A DNA stretch of 64,000 nt from Acanthamoeba castellanii str. Neff (taxonomy: Eukaryota; Discosea; Longamoebia; Acanthamoebidae). The notes under the pieces are model-generated. The model worked only from the letters and a program-made list of their open reading frames with translations, did not search any database and was not told the DNA's origin. Of this stretch, positions 37,981 through 48,977 are shown piece after piece. Every line of letters begins with the position of its first letter. The stretch's first letter is position 1. The DNA lies in contig NW_004457554.1 in the NCBI RefSeq assembly GCF_000313135.1, positions 394,219-458,218 of the forward strand, written 5' to 3'. The position numbers and the translations under genes are program-made.

Positions 37981-38613
37981 CCTCTCTCCTGGCAGCAACG
38001 CCAACGACCAGCTGCTGCGGATCTTCAAATATCCTCTTAGCCCTTCTTCCCTTCCCTTCCCCTCCCTTCTGCTTCTTTGCTCCGTCCTTGTTCTCTCTTG
38101 TTCTCGCTTCGCTTCGCTTTCTGCTAGTGTTGTGTTTGCCTTAATTCCATTGTACGAAGCTTGGCACACCGACTGAGGAGTCTTGGCCAGAAGTCAAGCA
38201 GCTTCCGGACTACAAGGTGCTCCCTCCCTTCCAGCTGCGCCTCGTGGCCACTGCGAGAAGACCGAACAAATTGTTGCTGTGACACCTTAGCGCCTTGTCG
38301 CACAGTCTGACACCCGAATGCTCTCTCGGCCACGCTAGGAGGATTTCCCGCGATACCCCACCATCTCTCTGAAGACGCTGGTGCCAGGGCTTGACGAAGA
38401 CGGCTACAACCTGATCGAGGTTCGTTTGCGTTCCTCTCCAGTCCTGCGTGCGACGCGGACGGCGGACTTAGTGAGTAGCCTTTCCACTTCTCACACGACT
38501 CTGGTGTCTGTGTGTGTGTGTAGCAAATGCTGCGGTACAACCCCAACGAGCGAGTCTCAGCAGAGAAGGCCATGAGACATCCGTACTTCTCCGACGTGAT
38601 TCTCCCCAACTAG
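37981..38613 (+). CDS. CDK5: CDK5, second version, 3' part only
   Basis: Starts at the gap inside the exon encoding PGSNANDQLLRIFK and continues through the last exons to TAG (38611-38613). It is nearly identical to 33239-33898, differing by scattered substitutions and shorter intronic repeats. It is a partial allele, not a separate gene. Confidence 0.9.
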
Positions 38614-38961
38614 AGCCTTCAAACGACGAGCTTGCTTGCTTCTGTCCTTCTCTCCTCCTCTACGTACGGCCAAGACTACATGAGCCTTGACCGCACCGCC
38701 CTAACGGTACCACCTTCCGGCAGAGGAGTGGAGCAAGACAGGAACAAGACCCCCCGTCTGTCTGTAGAGCAATCTCTTCTTCTTCTTCTCTTTTCCATTC
38801 CTCGTTGTTCTCTCTATTTTGTTTTTGGTGTAGAGGCCACCCAGTTACAAATTACACGCATGTACCATCCGCTCCCCGCTTCTTGCACACTGCTGTGGGG
38901 GGGGGGAAGAACGAAAGCGGTGCAGGTGCGGAGAAGAGCGAACGTGCTTGAGATGAAAACA
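38614..38961. other. Spacer, second version
   Basis: Counterpart of 33899-34248, again with a G-run (near 38897) and no gene visible. Confidence 0.5.
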
Positions 38962-39390
38962 TTAAAAAAGCACACAGCCTCCGCCCTTAGTAATCAGCTG
39001 CTGCGGCGTAGGGGCGTTGCGAAGCCTCTCCTCGGCTTCGCCACGCAGTTTGGCCTCGAGTTCGGCGCGTGCTGTCGCCAACTTGACCTCGGCCTGCAGC
39101 TCGGCCTCCCGGATGGCCGACCTGGCCTTCTCCTTCTCGAGGGCCGTCGCGGCGTCAATCTCGACCTGCCTCAGCCGCGCCACCTCGGCTGCGCGTTCGG
39201 CCTCAGCGGCGGCCTTCGTGTCGTCGTACTCCTTCTGGGCGGCCTCGAGGCTCTCGATGGTGAACCGCGCCGGCTTGTTGCTCTGCATCACCTGAAGGAG
39301 CAGGCCCTTGGCCGACTCGCGGCCCTCGGCATACATCTCGTCCATCCGCTTGTTCTTCGATGATCTGTTGTCGATGAAGAGCACCTTTTT
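38962..39390 (-). pseudogene. AIG1-type GTPase A, second version, GTPase domain deleted
   Basis: Retains the coiled coil and CaaX tail (GGGCVLF, TAA at 38962) but jumps at about 39385 directly to upstream non-coding sequence. Relative to 34249-35333 about 0.73 kb is missing, covering exon 1, the intron and the start of exon 2. The junction has a short run of T shared by both edges. The retained part is CpG-rich, unlike the other version. Confidence 0.8.
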
Positions 39391-39569
39391 CCGCTGAAGA
39401 AGTTTGAGATGTTTAATTTTGGTGCAAAGCAATCCCCAATCATAAAACCTCCGTTTCGACCGAATCGGAGAATAAAGTTCTTCGAGATCTTCGGCCGAAC
39501 CGAGAATAAAATTGAACTGCAAGCGCGTCGACTTCACAACACAACCCAAGTCTCAACAACAAGCCTACC

Positions 39570-40616
39570 ATGTCGACCACCACACGGAGGGCTGTGCGCG
39601 TGGCTCTCGTGGGCCTCACCGGCGCCGGCAAGACCGCACTGGGCCGGCTGCTGTGTCATTCCAGACCCGACCTGTTCACCCCCTCCAACTCGGCCTCCAG
39701 CCAAACGCCCGGGCAAGTGGGCGAACTGGCCTACCCCGAGCTGCACCTCCTTCTGCGCGTCTTGGACACGATGGGGCTCGACGACACCCAGCGCCCGCCT
39801 GAAGTGGTGCGGCAACAGACCACCCAGGGCATCGCCTCTCTCGCCGGCGGGGTCGACTTCTTCTTCCTTTGCATGAAGGCCGAGCGCTTCACCGAGCCAA
39901 CCTACGTTGCCTACAAGTACGCACACGACGCACGACACGACACGACCCACACAAATATCTTTATATTGGCAAAAGGTACCTGCTCGAGGGAGTGCTGGGC
40001 GAAGGGTGCCTGGGCAACGTGTGGCTGGTGGTGACGGCCTCGGGCGCCGATCTGAGCCGCGATAGCGGCGCCCAGCAGGCGTGGGTGCGTCAATCGCGCA
40101 GCAATCGCCACTTTGACGAGATGGTGGCCCGGCTGGGAGCCGATCGTATCGTGTTCGTCTAGAACCCGCCCGAGCCTGCCGCCGCGGGATCCCGCGGGGC
40201 GCGAGGAGGAGTTCAACGCGCAGCGCCGGGACGAGGCTCGGGCCGCGCTGCTGCGCGTCATCACCGCCAACGCGCCGACGCGCTACACGATCGCCGAGCT
40301 CGAACAGGCCCAGGAGGCCTACGATCGCCAGTGCCGCAAGCTCGAGGCGAGGGCTGCCGACGAGGCGCGTCGGCTGCGGGAGGAGCAGGTGCGTGCGGCG
40401 ACCGAACAGGAGAGGGCGCAGCTCGAGCAGAGGCTGGGGGAGATCGAGGAGCGGCTGCAGCGGCAGCTGGGGGAGCTGCGGGCGAGTCAGCAGCGGGCCG
40501 TGGAGCAGGCGGCCGTTACCTACGTCCAGCACAAGACGAGGGCACTCGACGTGGTCATGGAGGGCTTGCAGGTGGTCGGAATGGTTGTCAGTGCCGGCAA
40601 GTGCGTGTTGCAATAA
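39570..40616 (+). pseudogene. AIG1-type GTPase B, second version: intact G domain, one nonsense codon, CaaX box CVLQ
   Basis: Starts MSTTTRRAVRVALVG with the P-loop GLTGAGKTALG (about 39613-39645), G3 LDTMGLDDT (about 39762-39790) and the hydrophobic FFFLCMKAERF strand. An intron runs from about 39919 to 39975. The second exon encodes the rest of the G domain, a long Glu/Arg/Gln coiled coil and a tail GKCVLQ with TAA at 40614. An in-frame TAG at 40160-40162 interrupts it; the other version has GAG at the same place. Without that one base the gene would be complete. It could be an allele-specific null or a base-call error. Confidence 0.75.
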
Positions 40617-40638
40617 ACGAATGACTTAGCAATTACAC

Positions 40639-43116
40639 TCAGAGGGCGTCCAGGAACTTTTGATAGACGCGGGCGCAGATCTCGGCGTCAACCAAAGCCC
40701 CGTGGGTGCGCCTTGGACCAAAAAAAGAAAAGAAAAAGGAAGCGGGTAAGGCAAATAATACACGCCGCTACACCACAAGGGGCGCATGTACCGTTCAATG
40801 ATCTGGTCAATGCGGAAGTGGCTGGCCAGGTCGTCGAGCGAGTACGCCATGCCCGGGTACTTGGCACGGTAGTAGCGCAGCGTGCAGAACACCTTCCGGT
40901 CGCACACACCGCACACACGGCACACACCGCACACACGGCACACACGGCACACACGGCAAATAAATACAATGAAATGGTGGTTTGGGGTGAAGAAGAGAGT
41001 GAGGAGCGCACCTTGTTGCCGTTCATTGGAATGTCCCACCGACGCAACTCCTGGCAGAGCATGCGCATATCGAACCTTGAAGGCCAAGTGGAGCGGAGGT
41101 GTGAGGAAGTGTTGGCCTTCACTTCGCAACGAAACTCGCACGACGGATATGGGAAACCTTACCGGCTGTTGTGCGCGACGAGCGGCGAGTGGCCAACCCA
41201 TCGCATGAAGTTGGTGAGCACGATCTCGATGGACTGATGGTACGACAGGAATTCTGCACCGGTGAAGAATTGTTAGTGTGTCTTGTGTGTGTCTTGTGTG
41301 CCTTTTGTGTGTGTGTCGTGTGTGTTACCTTCGGAGAGACCGTGAGCCTTGAAGGCATACGGGTTGATCGAGCCCATGGCCTTGGCGTAGCTGCGAATAG
41401 AATAGTAGTTCTTTCAGTCCATGTGCACAAGCCTCCACACCACTTTCTCTCCCGACCCACCTCTGAAACACGATGCCCGTCCGCTGCCCGTCTATCAGCT
41501 CCACGGCCCCGATCTCAATGATGCTAATGGTCACCAGGGGTCAGTGCAGCGTTAATTAATTATCGTTCACGCACCACCGCACACGGACGATCCCATATCA
41601 CGCACGTGCACAGCGCCGTGAACTTACCTGTCATCAGCGCCAAAGCCCGATGTCTCCAGGTCGAAGATGACGACCCGGCCCTCCTCGATGGGTAGGAGCA
41701 CGTCGGTGTAGCGCACGGTGTCACTCACCAACACCTTCGTCTCGAGCGTCACCGGCGCTACTGCGATCAGTGGCTTGGCGTCAAGTGCTGTGTGTGTTGT
41801 GTGTGTCGTGTGTGGTGAGCGCTAGGCCATGTCGCCGCCAACTCGTATCATCAGGATACGCGAGGCGACTGGCAAGCCCTGTGCCGCACCGGCCGCCAGC
41901 TGCTCGGCCGACTCGCCGTCGTCAACAATGGAGCCGCTGGACTCGGACGTAGTGCTGCTGTTGCTGCACTGCATGATTTCGAAGAAGCGCAGGGCCTGCT
42001 CGCGGAGCACAGCCTTGCTTTCTCTCATCTCCCGCTCCTTCTCGGCCTGCGCCTGTTCGTACGTGATGGTGAGCTACAACCTGTCGTGTGTGTGTGTGTG
42101 GTGTGTGTGTGGTGCGTGTGGTGCGCATGCCACGTGTAGGCTGTCGATAGCCAACTGACCTGCTGAAGCTGCTTGGGCGTGAGAACCATCCAGTCGGGCA
42201 GCCTTCGCTTCGCCTTATCCCCCTTGGCCCGCCGTTCCAGCTCGCCACCAGCACCAGCCGCGACGGCCTCGCCTTGTTCGTGCTTGTTTGCTGCCGTCTC
42301 CCGTCCCGGCTCCTCGCCCGCCCGCTCGTCTCGTTCGTTCTTTCGCTCCTCGCTTCGTTCTTCTTTTCCCCCTTTTCTTTTCTTTTTCTTCTGCTTCTTG
42401 CTGGCCGCTGGTGGCCGTGTCGGGAATGACGACGCGTGCGTGCATCTCCTCCATCTCCATGCTCTGTGTCATCTCGGAATCCTCATCGCCTTCTTGCGCT
42501 CGCGTATCGCTTTCCTTGGCACCATCATCACCACCATCATCACCACCTTCCTCTTCATCTTCTCTCGCAGCCTCGTCCGGCAGCTCTGTCGCTTCGCTGT
42601 CGCGGCCGTCGAGGTCCGCCTCGTCGGCGCCCTCACTGTCCGGGTAGTCGACCAGCCTCGGCGGGCCGCCCTCGGGTCCTAACGCGCCGCCATCTGCACC
42701 AACCACCACCGCCTCGGCTGCGTGCGCTACGCATTCGAGCTCCTCCGACGTCGTAGACGATGTCGATGTCGTTGTCTTGTCGTGTGTGCCGTGTGTGTCG
42801 TGTGCGATGATGATTGTTGTCGTGGTGGCCAGCTTGCGGTTATTGGTGTTGGGCGGTGGCTGCTCACGTCGTCGCTTTCGCGGGCGACCAGGACCCAGGC
42901 CAGTTGAGTCGGCGGCAGCACTGGCAGGTGTCCCTGCGGAGGAGGAGGCCGAGGTGGCCTTGTCGCTCGCCTCCACCTCCATGAACTCCAGCAGATCCAT
43001 GTCGGCTTCGTGCCGTGCCAACTCCTTTGATTAAATGCAGTATATAAATCAATTAACAAGAATTCGACAACATAAATGGAACAAAACACCACTGGAAAGG
43101 TTGGCAGCTGTACCAT
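40639..43116 (-). CDS. DnaQ-like DEDDh 3'-5' exonuclease with acidic/basic N-terminal extension
   Basis: Exonuclease of the DNA polymerase III epsilon type. Exo I FDLETSG (about 41648-41668), Exo II HSPLVAHNSR then FDMRMLCQEL, and Exo III HGALVDAE (about 40680-40706) give D, E, D, D and H. The product ends FLDAL with TGA at 40639, about 20 bases from the convergent AIG1-B stop. A long N-terminal part (about 41850-43010) begins near a MDLLEFMEVE segment, carries a basic GRPRKRRRE patch (possible nuclear signal), an acidic EDEEEGGDDGGDD stretch and a Lys/Glu-rich coiled region. The 5' end is unclear (ATG at 43000 or 43116). A G5 run near 42375 probably marks a one-base error, because the frame changes there. 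Likely a nuclear DNA or RNA proofreading or turnover nuclease. Confidence 0.78.
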
Positions 43117-43408
43117 TTGCCGAGCGGACTACGTTGCCTTCCTATATTTTGATTAATCCACACATACGGCTGGGTTGAGGTTTTTGGGATTTATGGAACC
43201 CGCTATCAATATCAATTGATTTCCAAGAAGTGATCAACGCAGGCGACGCCAGGGCCAGGGTTTGAACCTGAGTCTTCCCCAAGGACGACGAGTGCCGGCA
43301 CCAAGGCACTGCCGGCCCAAGAATTTTCGGTTTCGGTCGAAGTCGACAGATGCCAGAATGCCGTAAGAGGTCCAAGAGAAAACCAAGCCACCGCAATCAT
43401 CAACTAAG
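43117..43408. promoter_or_regulatory. Divergent region between exonuclease and U-box genes
   Basis: Holds both 5' regions. On the minus strand, near 43255-43275, there is a perfect T-arm-like hairpin around GGTTCAAACC, but no full tRNA cloverleaf could be built. Confidence 0.4.
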
Positions 43409-44561
43409 ATGGAGTCATCCTCCGCTGTCGAAGAACTCTCGTCATCGTCTTCTTCCTTGTCCTCGTCTTCCTTCTCCTTGAACCCGCCCACAGTCCTGGA
43501 TGACCACAGGGAGCAGCTGCCACCGCCACCCGAAGAGCTCGTCGACCCCATCACCCTCACGCTGCTGGTAACCCTCGCCCAATCCAATCATCAGGTTCTG
43601 CTGATTGTCCAAACTCTCATTTGTTTTGGTTTGGTTTGTTTTGTTTTGTATACAAAACAAACAGGAGTATGCAGTTGTGGGGCCTTGTGGGCACAGCTAC
43701 AGCAAGGAGACGATCACCAAGTGGCTCAGTACCGGTCCGCGCTCCGAGTGCCCGGTGTGCAAGACCGCCATCACCCAACAGCAGTTGATCCCCAACTGGG
43801 CCCTTCGCAACGCCGTCGAACGGTACTTCATTCTTCTTTTGTTGTACCCAATTCCTAACAGTCTTCATCTAGGTACGAGCTCGCCCACGGCCTCCAGAAG
43901 AAGAAGAAGCAGGAGCAGAAGAAGACAGCTGAACCAGAAGTTGAAAACGTCAAGCTTGAGAGCCATCAAGCACCAATTCAGCCTCAAGCTCAGCCTCTAC
44001 CACAGCCCCAGCAGCCTCGACCACCTCGGCCTCAAGCACAACCGCAGCCACGGCCTCAGCCCCCGCAGCCCCCGCCTCCCCCGCCGCCGATGCAGCCAAT
44101 GGAGAGGGTGTGCGTGTGCATAGACGTCCCAGTCTCGCCCTCGAGCTGCTGCGGCTGGGGCTGCAAGAACTTTGGGCTGTGCGTGGGCGCCACGCGGTGC
44201 CTGCGCAGGGTCAAGTACGTGCCGGCCTCCTCGTCTCTGTGCAGCCTCTCCTTCGGCCCCTGGAGCAACTGGTACTCTCGCTCCATCTGTGGTACGACAC
44301 ACCTAATGTGTGCGGTGTGCGGTGTGCGGTGTGTGCAGTGTGTGCGGTGTGCCGTGTGTGGCGATGGTGCGTCAGCAGCTGAAGAACGTGATGTGTGTAT
44401 CAGGAGCGCTGTTCCCGCTCTTTGTGGTGCTGCTGGTTTTGGCTCTGGTGGTGGACGCCGTCTACCTCATGACCGTCGTGGGCCTTATGGGGATCGGCGC
44501 CTGGCTCCTCATCCTCGTCGTCCTGCCGCTCACGTTCTGCTTTGGTGGTGCGCGGGACTAG
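43409..44561 (+). CDS. U-box protein with C-terminal membrane hairpin
   Basis: Probable membrane-anchored E3 ubiquitin ligase. The start MESSSAVEELSSS is Ser-rich. A U-box follows: EELVDPITLTLL (exon 1), then after an intron GPCGHSYSKETITKWL, CPVCKTAI and NWALRNAVERY (about 43665-43825). The next exon is Gln/Pro-rich and then Cys-rich (CCGWGCKNFGLC, RSIC). The last exon (about 44356-44561) encodes two closely spaced hydrophobic helices (GALFPLFVVLLVLALVV and a second) and ends FGGARD, TAG at 44559. The U-box is firm; the topology is inferred from hydrophobicity. Confidence 0.85.
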
Positions 44562-44656
44562 TCGAATTCCGTAAACGTTTGTGTGGCTTTTCATAGATAG
44601 AGCATCGAAGACAATGTAAACTCTAATATTAAAGTATTGTGTAATCATGCTACATG

Positions 44657-46687
44657 CTAGTAGATGAAGGGGAAGATGCGGTACTTGGCCACGCGGCAGT
44701 ACTCCTGGTACGTGGCGCCGTACTTCTCCCGCATGCGCTGCTCGTCCCTGTGCTCGCGATGCATCAGGAACGGAATGAAGAACATCGAATGCGTCCACGG
44801 CTGTACCACACACACACAACACACCGAACACACGCAACATTCGTTGTTGTTGAGTTTATAGCAATGAACGACGATGAAAACACGACAGGCCGACGACGTA
44901 CGATGAGGGAGGAGAAGCCGCAGGGAAGGGTCCAGCCGACGGCGATGAGGATGTCGCCGAGGTAGTTGATGTGCCGGCCAACACCTATGCGCATTGTCGA
45001 CTCGTAAGTCTTTCGCTTCATTCTTTGCGCGTTGAGCGGGGGGGGGAGGGGAAGAAAAGAACGAAAAAGCGATGGCCGCGGGGAGGGGGCTCAGCATAGT
45101 GGAGGCGCGTACCCCACCAGCCGGAGGTCAGGAGGCGGCCGTCCTTGGTCGTCGTCACGGGCTTGCCCCAGATCTTGGCCTTCTTCCCGACGCGCTTGAA
45201 CTCGTCCTTCTGGTTGTTCGCCCTGTGTACCGCATGCATGTGTCGTGTGAGATGATGAAAGAAAAAGAAAAGAAAATAGAGAGAGAGTACGCACTGTCTG
45301 AAGATGGTGTAACCGGTGAAGAAGACGGCGACGATGGCCAAGTAGGCGACGGGATGGAGCTCGAACGGCTCGATCAGGTAGTGCGCCTGGATGCTGTAGA
45401 AGAACGGATAGAACGCATGGTCGCCCCACTGTACATACGTCGCACGACACACACACGTCAGATGACATGACCGCACGGCACACGACTGGTGTGTGTGATG
45501 GTGGTGGGTGGTGGGTGGTGGGTGGGGGCGACGTACGACGAGGCCGAAGCCAAAGTGTTCGGCGATGATGTCCCACGTGGTGCAGATCTTGTGCTCGACC
45601 CACAGGTAGTCGATGGTGTACCACCAGGTGAACAGCAGGTACAGCCCCATCGGAATCGACACCACCCCGTACACCGCATACCTGCACATTCCGATCGTTG
45701 GCCGTGTGCGGCGGTGTGTGCGGCGGCGGTGTGTGCGGTGGGGCGTACTGGTGGTGGACGATGGAGAGGATGAGGAGAGCCCAGCCCATGATGAGGGGTC
45801 GGTAGGCAAAGTATTTGAAGTCGAAGCCCAGCATGCGCGGGTTCAGCTCCACGCCGTACCACAGGTCCGCCAAGACATTGCCGTGCGTCTCAAACTGGAA
45901 ACCACCAACGCGTCAGGTGTGTGGTGTGTGTGTGTGTCGTGTGTGCGGCGGTGTGTAGTGTGTGTCGTGAGTGCGGCGGTGCGTGTGCGGTACCTCGTTG
46001 GAGAAGAAGCGGCCCTTGATGTAGAGGAAGAGGACCTGGGCGAAGGAGAAGTAGTTGACGACGGTGAAGAGAGGCCAGAAGTTGTCGTAGATGACGGTGG
46101 GCGTCCACCAGCCGGCGAACGAACCGCCGTAGAACAGGGCCAGCAGCAACACGAAGCTCCGGAAGCCGTTGATGCGGTACTCTACACATTGTATTTTTGT
46201 TATTATTATTATTTCTTGATAAAAAGCTCAAACAAATAATAATAAATGATTTATTATTATTATTGTTAGTATTATTAGCACACAATGAGTAATGGTGGAA
46301 TAATTGAGAGATTAGATGCATGACGTACCGAGCTGCTTGCCATTCTTGAGGGGCACGCCGCGGCCGACGGGACCCGGGACCAGGTAGTAGCACACCACAA
46401 GGAATCCCCAGAACGTGAACCAGATCGCCAACTGCACAAACAAATCAGTTCGTCGTTGCCATTAAAAACAGAGCACAAATTTCCGCCGCTGTGGCGGCAC
46501 ACGGATCGCGCATTATAAAGATTGATTGATTAAAAGAAAAATTGTAATTTGTAATTTAAAAAAATGAAATCCAGGGGCAGGTACGTACGGCGGGGGTGGT
46601 AGGGGCGGCAAGCTGCTGGTAAAAACCGGTCAGGTCCTTCACCGCGTCCGCCAGGATGGGCGTCTTCGCCACAAACTCGGCTGCCAT
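44657..46687 (-). CDS. ERG24: Delta14-sterol reductase (ERG24/FACKEL/TM7SF2 family)
   Basis: Polytopic ER enzyme that reduces the C14-C15 double bond during sterol synthesis, using NADPH. The start ATG (46685-46687) gives MAAEFVAKTPILADAV. Several membrane helices follow. Family signatures are GVELNPRMLGFDFKYF (about 45825-45870), a LLTSGWWG then GRHINYLGD block (about 44960-45135, split by an intron) and the C-terminal HREHRDEQRMREKYGATYQE with RIFPFIY, TAG at 44657. These match the ERG24/LBR pattern more closely than DHCR7. A partial second version of its first two exons is at 48978-49467. Confidence 0.9.
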
Positions 46688-46890
46688 CCTCTTCGTCTGG
46701 TGTTGTAAAAAGTAAAAACCACGAACTCAAAGCCTTTTTTAACTATAATTAGGCTCTCGCCTATTGGTCCGAATGACGGGCTCGCCCCTCCACACAGCAG
46801 CTGCCACCTATGCTGCACCGCCTTCGTCTGAACGACACTGACAACATGCCAACGTGTCTCTATTTAAAAGTAAGTCCTACAAATGCTGTT

Positions 46891-47873
46891 TTAGCAGAGC
46901 ACACACCCACCGCCGTTATCATGGTGAACAATGATGGGCCTGGTCCGAAGCACCAGCTCTTCCTGGCGCTTCACGGCCGCCTGCCGCTCAGCTTCTGCGC
47001 GCGCCTTCTCCCTGGCGATCTGGGCCTGCTCGGCAGAGGGCCGAGGCGGCGGCAGCGCAGAAGGCAGCTCCACCCTCGCCGCCTCAGCCTTGCGCTGGGC
47101 CTCGGCCGCGGCCATCCGGTCGTCGTGGGCTTTCTGGGCGGCCTCGAGGCGCTTGAAGTCGAATCGGGCGGGTGCGTTGGCCTTGGCCACGCTCAGGAGC
47201 AGGTCGCGGCTGGACTGGCGGCCCTCGGCGTAGATCGCGTCGAGCCGCGGGTCGGCCGAGGCCCGGTTTTCGACGAAGAGCACCTTGTGCGCGCCCACGA
47301 GCCGCATCACCTCGGACAGCTTCTGCTGGTTTTCGCGCGCGTCGCGCAGCCACTGGGCCTGCGCCTGGGAGTCGCCGGCCAGGTCCTCGGCGTGGGTCAC
47401 CACCAGCCACGTGTTCTCCAGCGCTTGATTGCCCAGGATGACTTGGAACAGGTGCCTGGTGTAACGAATTGCTTAATAAGTTAACAAACATACATACTGG
47501 TCCAAAGAAAGAGTGGTAGTACGTACATGACGGCGAGGTGGTTCTCGTCGGTGAAGCGCTCCTTCTTGATGCAGAGGAAGACGAAGTCAACGCCGCCAGC
47601 CAGCGACTTGACGCCCTCAGTGATCTTCTGCCGTACCACCTCCAGCCCATGCACTGTGTCGCCCAGGCCCATGGTGTCAAGCATGACCAGCGCCAGTCCG
47701 CGGTCCGGGTATGCGGCCCGGGCCTGCTGCGCGGTAAAGGTGATGCTGGCCGCACCCCCTGAAGTCCTGAAGTTGGCGCCTGGACACAGGAAGTTGCCCA
47801 GCATGGGCTTGCCCACACCAGTCTTGCCCACCAGGCAGATGCATACCTCATGCACTGGTTTCAAGTTTGACAT
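46891..47873 (-). CDS. AIG1/GIMAP-type GTPase C with CaaX box CVLC
   Basis: Start ATG (47871-47873) gives MSNLKPVHEVCICLVG. The P-loop reads GKTGVGKPMLGN (about 47795-47826), with proline where a Ser/Thr normally binds magnesium. G3 is intact, LDTMGLGDT (about 47657-47685), and is followed by the AIG1-type FVFLCIKKERFTDEN strand. An intron (about 47457-47527) leads to exon 2 with the rest of the G domain, an Ala/Arg/Glu coiled coil and the tail GGGCVLC, TAA at 46891. It is CpG-rich like AIG1-B. In the other version of this locus almost the whole gene is missing (remnant 49680-49735). Confidence 0.82.
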
Positions 47874-48039
47874 GTTGTGACTGTTGGTGGTGGTGAGTGA
47901 AGCGTGTGGGCTGAGGGGTGAGGCTTGGTAAGACCCCGACCACAACTCCTCCGTCGGTTCAGGCACTCGTTTTTTGTTGTTGCACGAGCAGATGCTGATG
48001 ATGTGATGTTGTCCGTCTCTTCCTCCTCTGTTCCGTCAG

Positions 48040-48110
48040 ATGTAGGGATGCAGATGGATGCATATGAGGACAATGCCCTCGAAGGACTGTATGACTTCGA
48101 TTTCTTGTGA
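48040..48110 (+). pseudogene. Remnant last exon of the plus-strand gene at 49736-50527
   Basis: Encodes the acidic ending YEDNALEGLYDFDFL with TGA at 48108, behind a TTCCGTCAG acceptor. The upstream exons are absent here, and the preceding donor was removed (an 11-12 base difference from 50370-50385), so this is a leftover. Confidence 0.65.
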
Positions 48111-48493
48111 AAACCCAAAAAGATTTGAATGAATCCTCCTTCAAAGCACAAACCAAAACGTGCACGCCTGAGAGACAAAGCGAGAGCAGACACAGCTAGA
48201 CTGATATATATATATATCTATATAATATATTTATAAGTTGTCGTCCATGTGCGTGTGAGTATAGACAGGGCATATATATGCGTTGTGGTGAAGTTGTGTG
48301 GGGTATGTACAGCACAGGAGTGCGGGGAGTGTGAGAGGAGAGATCGAACAATGATCGATTGCAGGGCCGCAGCGCTGTTCGGGGAGACATCGGTCATTGT
48401 AGAGAAGTCGAAGACGATGAAGAAGAAGATGATGGTGATGTGGTGGATAGCGAGGAGGTGGTCGGAGGTATATACAGGGTAGAGGAAGGTCGC

Positions 48494-48746
48494 TTAGAGG
48501 GCCTTGAGTCTCTTGACCTCGTCCTTGGTCTCGGAGGGGAGGTCGTCGAACTCCATCGTCTTGGACACGATATCGTAGTTGTTGGAGATGAAGTTGACGC
48601 AGGCCGAGCGCAGGGTCGACGCGAAGTAGAACGAGGCCAGCTCGAGCAGCGGCACGACGTTGTTGCAGTCCATGATGTCGATCAGCTTGTTCTCGCACTG
48701 GGCCACGAGGTCCTCCATCATGAACTCGTTGGCCAGCACCAGGATG
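48494..48746 (-). CDS. Kelch/BTB gene, first version, 3' fragment
   Basis: Last exon of the gene at 50924-53115, ending EVKRLKAL (TAA at 48494), cut by the second N gap. The retained sequence is almost identical to 50924-51176. Confidence 0.9.
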
Positions 48747-48977
48747 NNNNNNNNNNNNNNNNNNNNNNNNNNNNNNNNNNNNNNNNNNNNNNNNNNNNNN
48801 NNNNNNNNNNNNNNNNNNNNNNNNNNNNNNNNNNNNNNNNNNNNNNNNNNNNNNNNNNNNNNNNNNNNNNNNNNNNNNNNNNNNNNNNNNNNNNNNNNNN
48901 NNNNNNNNNNNNNNNNNNNNNNNNNNNNNNNNNNNNNNNNNNNNNNNNNNNNNNNNNNNNNNNNNNNNNNNNNNNNN
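48747..48977. other. Assembly gap (231 N)
   Basis: Run of N joining two contigs whose ends overlap: 46198-48746 and 48978-51176. Confidence 0.98.

Noticed and set aside
37981..41901. A genuine recent tandem segmental duplication
   Set aside because: Both breakpoints fall exactly at the N gap and the same pattern repeats at the next gap; overlapping haplotype contigs explain this better.
43076..43159. A short plus-strand open frame with a C-T-I-C-R motif upstream of the U-box gene
   Set aside because: It looks RING-like by eye but stops after about 27 codons, has no donor that keeps phase with the U-box exon and lies antisense to the probable exonuclease 5' end.
43230..43340. A tRNA gene on the minus strand
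   Set aside because: Only the T-arm is convincing. Acceptor ends do not pair over seven bases and no anticodon stem of five pairs could be found.
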